From: an uncultured Prevotellaceae bacterium
Lineage (GTDB): Bacteria > Bacteroidota > Bacteroidia > Bacteroidales > Bacteroidaceae
Assembly: GCA_902775075.1 (NCBI GenBank)
Contig: CACYKX010000060.1
Location: forward strand, 1 to 15,203
DNA length: 15,203 nucleotides
Reading direction: 5' to 3'
The translations under genes and the position numbers were made by a program. Numbering within the stretch: the first letter of the stretch is position 1; the number at the start of each line of letters is the position of its first letter. This document shows positions 6,489-15,203 of this stretch, in pieces. The notes below the pieces were generated by a model. The model was given only the letters and a program-made list of their open reading frames with translations. It was not told the DNA's origin and searched no databases.

Positions 6489-6625
6489 ATTTTCAAGATA
6501 CATCCTTCCGCATCGCACGTTTCACAACTATCATGCTTGCGCCTATGCTCTTTCCACCGGAACACCACAATCCCTATTAGGATAAGCAATATTAATATAA
6601 GGAGAAGAATGCTTTGTATGTTCAT
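6461..6625 (-). CDS. FeoB-associated Cys-containing small membrane protein
   Basis: This 54-residue ORF starts 12 bases after the feoAB stop codon (ATG at 6623-6625, TGA at 6461-6463), with AGGTGGTG directly before the ATG. Residues 3-22 are a continuous hydrophobic span (ILLLILILLILIGIVVF). A basic stretch (RWKEHRRKH) follows, then Cys34-x2-Cys37-x4-Cys42 in DSCETCDAEGCILK. A short N-terminal membrane anchor plus a cytoplasmic CxxC-type cluster, placed straight after feoB, is the hallmark of the FeoB-associated Cys-rich membrane proteins. These are thought to help FeoB, perhaps by handling iron or sensing redox state; the exact role is not established. The gene is co-transcribed with feoAB. 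Its final codons (KKGHSHS) are embedded in the hairpin at 6451-6480. Confidence 0.85.
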   Translation of the reverse strand: MNIQSILLLILILLILIGIVVFRWKEHRRKHDSCETCDAEGCILKMIKKGHSHS

Positions 6626-6637
6626 CACCACCTATTA

Positions 6638-8995
6638 TTATATGATACAATTCATGAGCCAGTAAACGATGAAGGCACAAATCCACGCAATGGCAGATTG
6701 CCAGAATACGAGTGCGATAGCATATTTCGTGCCCATCTCCCGTCGTGTCGCAGCAATAGTAGCCACACAAGGGGTATAGAGCAGACAGAAGACAAGCAGA
6801 GAAATCGCCTGAGCCATGTTAAGTACGGCATGCATACTTGCTGTGCTACCGAAGAGTACCGTTAACGTGGCTACGACACTCTCTTTAGCCATGAAGCCAC
6901 AGATCAACGACGAAACCACCTTCCAGTTGCCGAATCCCACAGGGTCGAATACCGGAGCAACCATACTTGACAGATAAGCCAAAATACTATTCTCACTATT
7001 CTGTACATGGTTGAGTCCGAAATCGAAAGTCTGCAAGAACCAGATGATGATGGTAGCCACGAAGATCACGCTGAAAGCACGCTGGATAAAGTCCTTCGTC
7101 TTATCCCATATCAAGCGCATCACACTCTCGGAGTCCGGCATACGATAGTTAGGAAGTTCCAATACGAACGGTACAGGCTGTCCCTTTACGATATGTTTCA
7201 TTGCCAAGGCCACAAGGATGCCGATCATGATGGCAAACAGATAAAGCGCCGTCATCACCAGCCCTCGATATTTAGGCAGGAAAGCTGCGATGAAGAAACC
7301 ATAGATAGGCAGTTTGGCCGTACAACTCATAAAAGGAGTAAGCATCACCGTCATCCTTCGGTCACGCTCAGAAGGTAACGTCCTCGTTGCCATCACACTT
7401 GGAACAGAGCAACCGAAACCGATGAGAAGTGGCACGATGCTACGCCCCGACAGTCCCAGTTTTCGCATACTCTTGTCCATGACGAAAGCGATACGAGCCA
7501 TATAGCCACTATCTTCGAGCAAAGACAGAAAGAAGAATAGAATCACGATGATAGGCAAGAAACTAATCACAGTTCCCACACCCGTATAGATACCATTAAT
7601 GATAAGAGAATGGACGACAGGCGAAATCTTCCATGCCGTGAGCACCTCGTCACTCTCTGTCGTAAACCAATCCACGCCCTCGGCAATCCAGTTTTGCAAC
7701 GTACCGCCCAGAACATCGAAGGTGAGATAAAAGATCATCGCCATGATGATGAGGAAAGCCGGTATGGCCGTCCACTTACCCGTGAGCACTTGGTCGATAT
7801 GCCTACTACGAGCATGCTCCTTACTTTCCTTCGGCCTTACCACCGTATATCCACAAGTAGAGATAATGAAGTCGAAGCGCATATCAGCTATGGCCGCAGC
7901 CGCATCGAGTTCACGTTCAGCCTCCATCTGTCTACGGATATGTTCCACCATATCTTGCTCATTATCATCAAGATGCAGAGCCTCGTTCACGAGTTTGTCA
8001 CCCTCAATCAACTTGGTGGCAGCGAAACGGAGCGGAATGCCGGCCATCTCAGCATGATCTTCTATCAAACTCATCATCGCATGGATGGCACGATGCACAG
8101 CGCCCTTATGTTCCTTCGGGTTACAGAAATCTTGTCGCAGCGGAGCTTCGGCATATTTGGCCACATGAACAGCGTGTTCCACCAACTCGTCGACACCCTC
8201 ATTCTTCATCGCCGAGATAGGGATGACCGGAATACCCAGTTGCGTTTCCAGTTCATTCACGAGGATGGTACCCCCGTTGTTTCTCACCTCGTCCATCATA
8301 TTCAGCGCCAACACCATCGGGATGCCCAATTCCATGAGCTGCATCGTGAGATATAGATTACGTTCCAGGTTTGTGGCATCAACGATGTTGATGATTCCGT
8401 TCGGTTTCGTCTTAAAGATGAACTCACGGCTCACGACCTCCTCACTCGTGTACGGAGAAAGCGAATAGATACCGGGCAGATCGGTTACGGTAGCTTCGGG
8501 ATGCCCCTTGATGACGCCCGACTTCTGATCTACCGTGACGCCAGGGAAGTTGCCCACATGCTGATTAGAACCCGTGAGTTGATTGAAAAGCGTCGTCTTG
8601 CCACAGTTTTGGTTGCCCACGAGCGCGAAGTTGAGCTTATCGAAGACCACATGGTCATGCTCGCCCTTATGCCCGACGAGAGGTATCATCTCACCATATC
8701 CCGGATGCTCATGCCCCTTATGACTATAAGCATAGTTATGGTGATGCTCTCTTTTCTCAGCCTCCTCGTTGCTAGTGGGCTCCACTTCTATCTTTTCAGC
8801 ATCAGCCAGTCGCAAAGTCAATTCGTATCCTTGCACCATCAGCTGCATCGGGTCGCCCATGGGCGCATACTTCACCAGTTTCACGTCGATACCGGGAATA
8901 ACACCCATATCGAGGAAATGCTGTCTCAAAGCCCCTTCGCCTCCGACTGTTCGGATTGTTGCGATTTGTCCAATCTGTAAATCTCTTAATGTCAT
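6638..8995 (-). CDS. feoB: Ferrous iron transporter, FeoA-FeoB fusion
   Basis: The 785-residue product imports Fe(II) across the inner membrane. Residues 1-75 are a FeoA-type SH3-like domain (FLDMGVIPG). Residues 84-115 form a His-rich linker (His84, 85, 86, 92, 95, 97, 109, 113, 115). The FeoB G-domain begins near 122, with G1 GNQNCGKTT (127-135), GNFPGVTVD (148-156), G3 DLPG (173-176), G4 NMMD (232-235) and G5 SAMKNEG (261-267). A helical spacer is followed by the membrane part from about 410, with conserved FeoB cysteines in GCSVPSVMATRT (Cys529), FMSCTAKLPIY (Cys558) and TPCVATIAA (Cys743). FeoA-FeoB fusion is common in Bacteroidota; the His-rich joint is less so. The small FeoB-associated gene follows 12 bases later. 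Upstream is an inverted repeat that may be an iron-responsive operator. Confidence 0.97.
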   Translation of the reverse strand: MTLRDLQIGQIATIRTVGGEGALRQHFLDMGVIPGIDVKLVKYAPMGDPMQLMVQGYELTLRLADAEKIEVEPTSNEEAEKREHHHNYAYSHKGHEHPGYGEMIPLVGHKGEHDHVVFDKLNFALVGNQNCGKTTLFNQLTGSNQHVGNFPGVTVDQKSGVIKGHPEATVTDLPGIYSLSPYTSEEVVSREFIFKTKPNGIINIVDATNLERNLYLTMQLMELGIPMVLALNMMDEVRNNGGTILVNELETQLGIPVIPISAMKNEGVDELVEHAVHVAKYAEAPLRQDFCNPKEHKGAVHRAIHAMMSLIEDHAEMAGIPLRFAATKLIEGDKLVNEALHLDDNEQDMVEHIRRQMEAERELDAAAAIADMRFDFIISTCGYTVVRPKESKEHARSRHIDQVLTGKWTAIPAFLIIMAMIFYLTFDVLGGTLQNWIAEGVDWFTTESDEVLTAWKISPVVHSLIINGIYTGVGTVISFLPIIVILFFFLSLLEDSGYMARIAFVMDKSMRKLGLSGRSIVPLLIGFGCSVPSVMATRTLPSERDRRMTVMLTPFMSCTAKLPIYGFFIAAFLPKYRGLVMTALYLFAIMIGILVALAMKHIVKGQPVPFVLELPNYRMPDSESVMRLIWDKTKDFIQRAFSVIFVATIIIWFLQTFDFGLNHVQNSENSILAYLSSMVAPVFDPVGFGNWKVVSSLICGFMAKESVVATLTVLFGSTASMHAVLNMAQAISLLVFCLLYTPCVATIAATRREMGTKYAIALVFWQSAIAWICAFIVYWLMNCII

Positions 8996-9017
8996 ATCTA
9001 TTTTTTCTCTTCTGATG

Positions 9018-9058
9018 CAAAGATAAGATGTTTTCTTTGCAACTCGATTGCAAAGTTA
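9018..9058 (-). promoter_or_regulatory. feoAB promoter region with two -7 elements and a perfect inverted repeat
   Basis: On the minus strand TATCTTTG (9018-9025) and TAACTTTG (9051-9058) both match TAnnTTTG; neither has a clear TTTG at the right distance. Between them lies CTTTGCAA (9035-9042), five bases, TTGCAAAG (9048-9055): a perfect palindrome with 8-base arms. It covers the -33 region of the gene-proximal element and overlaps the distal -7 box, so a bound protein would block either promoter. An iron or metal regulator of the Fur or DtxR type is the natural candidate, by inference from the gene it controls. Confidence 0.55.
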
Positions 9059-9185
9059 CAATTTTTTTATTCTATTCTGGGTGAAATTCCGTAAAATACC
9101 TATTATTTATTATAGCTCACGATTCCCGATAGTCAAATATGTATAAATTTAGTTTCATAATCATTAATAATAATGAATCTGCGAC

Positions 9186-9219
9186 GTTTGTAACATTCAC
9201 AAAAGTTTTTGATACAAAC
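9186..9219. promoter_or_regulatory. Possible activator-binding inverted repeat upstream of the xylanase gene
   Basis: GTTTGTAAC (9186-9194) and GATACAAAC (9211-9219) are inverted copies matching at eight of nine positions. The site ends about 28 bases before the xylanase -7 box. Genes for plant-glycan use in this phylum are often switched on by hybrid two-component regulators that bind just upstream of a promoter lacking a -33 box, as here. A chance repeat in AT-rich DNA is possible. Confidence 0.35.
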
Positions 9220-9246
9220 CGAAAGCCCATTTTCCTCTGATATATA

Positions 9247-9254
9247 TAATTTTG
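9247..9254 (+). promoter_or_regulatory. -7 promoter element for the xylanase-esterase gene
   Basis: TAATTTTG matches TAnnTTTG. The -33 position (around 9223-9226, AAGC) lacks TTTG, which suggests an activator-dependent promoter. The leader would be about 30 bases. The rest of the stretch between feoAB and this element, outside the described sites, shows nothing recognisable. Confidence 0.6.
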
Positions 9255-9285
9255 TAGGCGTTAATTATTTATCAACCCAAAATAA

Positions 9286-11463
<2,178 letters not shown>

Positions 11464-11497
11464 AAAAAAAGAGAAGTAGAGGACAAACCAAAATAAC

Positions 11498-11543
11498 AAG
11501 AGGCGCAGCATAGCAATCACATTTGCGGCAGCGCCTCTTTTTT
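11498..11543. terminator. Bidirectional terminator between the xylanase gene and dcuB
   Basis: AAGAGGCGC (11498-11506) and GCGCCTCTT (11531-11539) form a perfect 9-base stem. A long T-run follows on the plus strand (through 11543). On the minus strand the arm is followed by GTTATTTTGG, a weaker U-rich tail. It lies 35 bases after the xylanase stop and 30 bases after the dcuB stop, so it probably serves both. Confidence 0.85.
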
Positions 11544-11571
11544 TCGTACATGTTTGGGAGAGTCAAATATA

Positions 11572-12957
11572 TCAATACAACCCGAAAACGAAGTGGAACA
11601 AATAACTGATGCCCAGACCGGCTATCGTAGAGGTGACGACATGGATTAGTCCCGGGACCATGAACGAATGGTTGAGCAGATACTTGCCGATCACCGTCGT
11701 TCCCGACCTATCAAAGTTCACCGTAGCAATATCTGACGGATAGTTTGGTATGAAGAAATATCCGTATACCGAAGGCATCACGCCCAGTAGTATCCATCCA
11801 TCGATGCCGAGAGAGTAGGCGAGAGGCAACATGCTCACGACCACGGCACCCTGCGAGTTGATGAGTACCGATACGGCAAAGAACGCTATGGCGATACTCC
11901 AAGGATAAGAACTCACCAAGTCGGCAAGCATCGCCTGCATCTCTGGTTTGTAATTATCAAAATAAGTGTTACTCATCCAAGCGATACCGTAGATGGCAAC
12001 CACGGCCACCATACCATTCTGCCATACGGCATCTCCGATGGCAGCCTTGGGCTTGGCCTTGCAGAAGATGATCATAAGAGCTGCCGAAGCTATCATGATG
12101 ATCTGTATGACGATATTCATCGGAAGCCGAGTCGTCACCGGACTGCCGTCGACCATCTTTTCATATGCAGGCAGAATCTCTATACCAACCATCTTCAGAA
12201 CAGAGATCATGAGGATGATGACAAGAGCCGTCATGAAGATATAGACCGCATTCTTGCTGCTCTGCGGAATCACCTTATCGAGCGTTGTGGCATGATTGCC
12301 ATAGATATACGCATATTGCGTAGGGTCTTTGAGCTTAGCTTGGAAGACCTCATCCTTGTCGAGGTCGAGACCACGGTTCCAACTGTATGCCACGGCCAAG
12401 AGAATACCGATAACACAAGCCGGTATGGTGACCATCACGATCTGTACGTTTGTGACATTGAATCCATGCGCGATGGAAATCGACGAGAATGCCACTACCG
12501 CGGCGGCGATAGGGGAGCAGGTGATACCAATCTGACTGGCGATAGAGGCGATGCCACAAGGGCGTTCGGGGCGAATACCCTTCTTCAGGGCTATATCACA
12601 GATGATAGGCATCAGGGTATACACCACGTGTCCCGTGCCGACGAGAACGGTCAGGAAGAACGTCGTGAAGGGAGCCAGCAACGTGATGCGGTCGGGATGT
12701 TTACGGAGCAATCGCTCGGCGATCTGTATCATCCAGTCCATACCGCCCGAAGCCTGTAAGATACCGGCACACGTTACGGCAGCGATGATGATATAGATAA
12801 CGTCGGTAGGCGGTTCACTGGGTTTCAGATGGAAACAGAAAACAAGAATGGCAAGTCCGATACCTGAAATGGCTCCCAATGCGAGAGAACCATAGCGTGC
12901 TCCTACCCATAGGGCAAGGAGAACTACAAGTAGCTCAATAATCATCAATAATGTCAT
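11572..12957 (-). CDS. dcuB: Anaerobic C4-dicarboxylate transporter, DcuA/DcuB family
   Basis: The 461-residue integral membrane protein exchanges C4-dicarboxylates, typically importing fumarate, malate or aspartate and exporting succinate during anaerobic growth. It is close in length to E. coli DcuB (446). Family signatures are present in order: GARYGSLALG near the start, LQASGGMDWMIQIAERLLR (67-85), GTGHVVYTLMPII (107-119), GIRPERP (127-133), SQIGITCSPI (141-150), and near the end YPSDIATVNFDRSGTT (about 406-421) and NHSFMVPGLI (429-438). It reads as 10-12 membrane segments. Assignment to DcuB rather than DcuA is by overall resemblance. It fits a succinate-producing Prevotella-type metabolism. 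The gene is monocistronic, divergent from dsbD, and shares a hairpin with the xylanase gene. Confidence 0.94.
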   Translation of the reverse strand: MTLLMIIELLVVLLALWVGARYGSLALGAISGIGLAILVFCFHLKPSEPPTDVIYIIIAAVTCAGILQASGGMDWMIQIAERLLRKHPDRITLLAPFTTFFLTVLVGTGHVVYTLMPIICDIALKKGIRPERPCGIASIASQIGITCSPIAAAVVAFSSISIAHGFNVTNVQIVMVTIPACVIGILLAVAYSWNRGLDLDKDEVFQAKLKDPTQYAYIYGNHATTLDKVIPQSSKNAVYIFMTALVIILMISVLKMVGIEILPAYEKMVDGSPVTTRLPMNIVIQIIMIASAALMIIFCKAKPKAAIGDAVWQNGMVAVVAIYGIAWMSNTYFDNYKPEMQAMLADLVSSYPWSIAIAFFAVSVLINSQGAVVVSMLPLAYSLGIDGWILLGVMPSVYGYFFIPNYPSDIATVNFDRSGTTVIGKYLLNHSFMVPGLIHVVTSTIAGLGISYLFHFVFGLY

Positions 12958-13012
12958 AGTTGTTTAGGTTTGTGTAATAATCGTTTAATGCAAATGAATA
13001 TAACTAATGTAG

Positions 13013-13044
13013 CAAAAATAGGAATAAAAAGAATACCGTCCAAC
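13013..13044 (-). promoter_or_regulatory. Promoter for dcuB
   Basis: On the minus strand TATTTTTG (13013-13020) is preceded 20 bases upstream by GTTG (13041-13044). The -7 box is a full match and the -33 box has three of four bases. The leader is about 50 bases. Confidence 0.65.
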
Positions 13045-13164
13045 TTTTTCTTCCCTTTTCTTGATTATATTTTGATGTTTGCGTACACAAAATCCTTATT
13101 AGGTATCATTCGGCACAAAAAACATATAAAAACCATCACGAAAACAATAATTCTCTTATTCTTT

Positions 13165-13196
13165 TTCGATTTTTATAAATTTTAGCTGTAAATTTG
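13165..13196 (+). promoter_or_regulatory. Promoter for dsbD
   Basis: TTCG (13165-13168), 20 bases, then TAAATTTG (13189-13196), a full -7 match with a -33 box one base off. The predicted leader is about 30 bases before the ATG at 13234. The 276-base gap shared with dcuB holds these two promoters and nothing else recognised. Confidence 0.65.
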
Positions 13197-13233
13197 CACA
13201 AACTATTAATAGAGATCATATAAAGGTATTCAA

Positions 13234-15203
13234 ATGAAAAAGCTAATTTCTCTGATTGTTGTATTGCTGATAGCAGGGTGGGCACATGCACAGATGGCCA
13301 ATCCTGTAAAGTTCTCTACGCAATTAAAGACTAACGGAACGGCAGAAGCCGAAATTGTATTTAGTGGAAAGATTTCCTCTGGATGGCATGTTTATTCTAC
13401 GGGGTTGGGCAACGATGGCCCGATTTCCGCAACCTTCAATGTCGAGAAGATCGAGGGCGCTTCGCTCGTGGGTAAACTGCAAGTTCGTGGACATGAGATT
13501 TCCAAATTCGATAAACTCTTCAATATGAATCTTCGCTTCTTTGAGGGAAAGGTTCAGTTTGTGCAGAAGATCAAGTTTACGCAACCCACTTATCACATCA
13601 GTGGTTATCTGGAATATGGCGCTTGTAGCGACCAAAGTTGTCTTCCGCCATCTTCGGTAGATTTCAAGAGTAGTGGTAAAAGTCCTGTCGTTGCGGGCAA
13701 TGTCGGTAACACTGTGCCTACGGAGAATGTGCAGGACAATACAGCCGATATGATTTTGAATCATGCCGACAGTATGGATAAAGTCAAGGCCGACAGTATG
13801 GCCCGTGTGGATTCGCTGGCATCGGCCGCACTTTCGCCGACAGAGAAAGATGCTCTTTGGCACCCTGTTGTCGACCAGTTGAAGGCCTTTGGAGGAAACA
13901 ACGACATCGCCAATCATAGCATTCTATACATTTTCTTTATGGGATTCATCGGCGGCCTTCTGGCCCTCGTGATGCCATGTATCTGGCCGATCATCCCGAT
14001 GACGGTAAGTTTCTTCCTGAAGCGTGCCAAGGACGACAAAGCCAAGGGCGTGCGTGACGCTATGACCTACGGAGTATCGATTATTGTCATCTATCTCGCT
14101 TTGGGACTTCTCGTTACAGCTTGTTTTGGCCCAAGCACACTGAACGCCTTGTCTACGAATGCGATCTTCAACATCATCCTCTTCGTGCTGCTCGTCGTCT
14201 TTGCCGCAAGTTTCTTCGGATGGTTCGAAATCAAATTACCCGACAGTTGGGCTAATCGTGTAGATTCCAAGGCAAGCAATGCCACGGGCATCATCTCGAT
14301 ATTCCTGATGGCCTTCACGCTGGTATTGGTAAGTTTCTCATGTACAGCACCAATCATCGGACTATTGCTCGTAGAGACTGTCACATCAGGCAACTGGGTG
14401 GCACCGGCAGTAGGAATGCTCGGTTTTGCGCTTGCGCTCGCCATTCCGTTCACCCTCTTTGCCATGTTCCCGACATTGATGAAGAAGAGTCCGCGAAGTG
14501 GTTCTTGGATGAATCAGATCAAGATCGTTCTCGGATTCGTGGAATTGGCCTTCTCGCTGAAATTCCTTTCCGTTGCCGATTTGGCTTACGGCTGGCATAT
14601 TCTCGACCGTGAAGTGTTCTTGAGTCTGTGGATTGTCATCTTCCTATCTTTGGGCTGCTATCTGATCGGTTGGTTGAAATTCCGTACCGACGAGATCGGA
14701 GGCGACATCAACCGTCCGATGCCGGTACCAAGCATTATGCTCGGCATGTGCTCATTAGCTTTCGCCGTCTATATGTTGCCAGGGCTGTGGGGAGCGCCTT
14801 GTAAGGCTGTGAGCGCCTTTGCGCCTCCTGTTACCACACAGGATTTTAATCTGAATCATCATACCGTAGAGGCTCAATATAAAGATTACGAGACGGGTAT
14901 GGCTGCTGCCAAGGCTTCCGGCAAACCAGTTCTTATCGACTTCACAGGCTTCGGTTGCGTGAACTGCCGTAAGATGGAGGCTGCCGTATGGTCAGACCCT
15001 CAGGTGGCTGAGAAATTATCCAAGGACTACATATTGATCAGTCTGTATGTAGATGACAAGACGCCGCTGGAAAAACCTATGGAGGTAACGCAGAACGGTG
15101 TGAAGCGCACCTTGCGCACCGTTGGCGACAAATGGAGTTATCTACAGAGTTCTAAGTTTGGTGCCAACACGCAACCTTTCTATGTAGCGCTCGATAATGA
15201 AGG
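13234..15203 (+). CDS. dsbD: Thiol:disulfide interchange protein DsbD (3' truncated by the window)
   Basis: 656 residues are visible with no stop before the window ends. DsbD carries electrons from cytoplasmic thioredoxin across the inner membrane to reduce periplasmic disulfides. A signal peptide (MKKLISLIVVLLIAG, cleavage near AHA-Q20) precedes the periplasmic N-domain, with its redox pair Cys131-Cys136 in ACSDQSCLPP. A Ser/Asp-rich linker (about 145-215) leads to the membrane domain (about 228-525), with the conserved cysteines Cys249 in MPCIWP and Cys370 in FSCTAP. The C-terminal thioredoxin-like domain starts near 545, with Cys575-Val-Asn-Cys578 in GFGCVNCRKME. All six redox cysteines are therefore present in the expected order. 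The start is the first Met of a complete signal peptide, 38 bases after the -7 box. Only the rear of the thioredoxin domain should be missing. Confidence 0.95.
   Translation, partial: MKKLISLIVVLLIAGWAHAQMANPVKFSTQLKTNGTAEAEIVFSGKISSGWHVYSTGLGNDGPISATFNVEKIEGASLVGKLQVRGHEISKFDKLFNMNLRFFEGKVQFVQKIKFTQPTYHISGYLEYGACSDQSCLPPSSVDFKSSGKSPVVAGNVGNTVPTENVQDNTADMILNHADSMDKVKADSMARVDSLASAALSPTEKDALWHPVVDQLKAFGGNNDIANHSILYIFFMGFIGGLLALVMPCIWPIIPMTVSFFLKRAKDDKAKGVRDAMTYGVSIIVIYLALGLLVTACFGPSTLNALSTNAIFNIILFVLLVVFAASFFGWFEIKLPDSWANRVDSKASNATGIISIFLMAFTLVLVSFSCTAPIIGLLLVETVTSGNWVAPAVGMLGFALALAIPFTLFAMFPTLMKKSPRSGSWMNQIKIVLGFVELAFSLKFLSVADLAYGWHILDREVFLSLWIVIFLSLGCYLIGWLKFRTDEIGGDINRPMPVPSIMLGMCSLAFAVYMLPGLWGAPCKAVSAFAPPVTTQDFNLNHHTVEAQYKDYETGMAAAKASGKPVLIDFTGFGCVNCRKMEAAVWSDPQVAEKLSKDYILISLYVDDKTPLEKPMEVTQNGVKRTLRTVGDKWSYLQSSKFGANTQPFYVALDNE

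Noticed and set aside
6543..6770. 75-codon minus-strand ORF spanning the feoAB 3' end
   Set aside because: It is in a different frame from both FeoB and the FeoB-associated protein. Both of those have clear family features over the same bases.
7610..8356. 248-codon plus-strand ORF within feoAB
   Set aside because: It lies antisense to the FeoB G-domain and has a His/Arg-rich composition typical of a shadow frame. No promoter or family signature was seen.
12970..13185. 71-codon plus-strand ORF between dcuB and dsbD
   Set aside because: It covers the dcuB promoter and overlaps the dsbD -33 box. Its Lys/Ile/Phe content is what AT-rich noncoding DNA gives by chance.
13324..13917. 197-codon minus-strand ORF inside dsbD
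   Set aside because: It is antisense to the DsbD N-domain, whose signal peptide and redox cysteines are intact. No independent evidence supports it.

Overview
The window looks like chromosomal DNA of a Prevotella-type member of the Bacteroidota. The main reasons are repeated promoter elements of the Bacteroidota form (TTTG, about 20 bases, then TAnnTTTG) in front of most genes, the near absence of strong Shine-Dalgarno sites, a fused FeoA-FeoB protein, and a Xyn10-ferulic acid esterase protein built like the xylanase-esterase described from Prevotella ruminicola. The genus is inferred from recalled protein families, not from a database search.

Layout. The window opens inside a secreted protein (3-1259, plus strand) with two tandem copies of a ~165-residue module and a short C-terminal tail. 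A DUF4923-like lipoprotein (1468-2100) follows with its own promoter and terminator. A periplasmic M3 zinc peptidase, Dcp (2218-4332, minus), converges on it. The ~890-base gap after dcp is not empty. It holds a consensus plus-strand promoter, a 52-codon ORF and a 37-codon ORF, each with one predicted membrane segment, a cluster of short direct and inverted repeats, and a strong terminator at 5148-5190. Next are a secreted Tyr/Arg/Asn-rich protein with an LTxxQ-like motif (5219-5890, minus) and an unrecognised 92-residue protein (6150-6428, plus).

The iron region reads leftward. A FeoA-FeoB fusion (6638-8995) is followed 12 bases later by a 54-residue Cys-containing FeoB-associated membrane protein (6461-6625). 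The last codons of that gene form one arm of the hairpin that terminates the facing gene. A perfect 8-base-arm inverted repeat lies in the feoAB promoter region. Divergent from feoAB is the bifunctional xylanase/feruloyl esterase (9289-11463, plus). It is followed by a shared hairpin and the C4-dicarboxylate transporter DcuB (11572-12957, minus). Divergent from dcuB, the window ends inside dsbD (13234 onward, plus).

The genes form mostly single-gene units separated by divergent promoters and tail-to-tail hairpins; feoAB plus its small partner is the only clear operon. Together they fit an anaerobic polysaccharide degrader: it cleaves feruloylated xylan, ferments with fumarate reduction (dicarboxylate exchange through DcuB), takes up ferrous iron, and maintains periplasmic thiols and peptide turnover. 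No RNA genes, insertion sequences, CRISPR arrays or SusC/SusD genes were seen.
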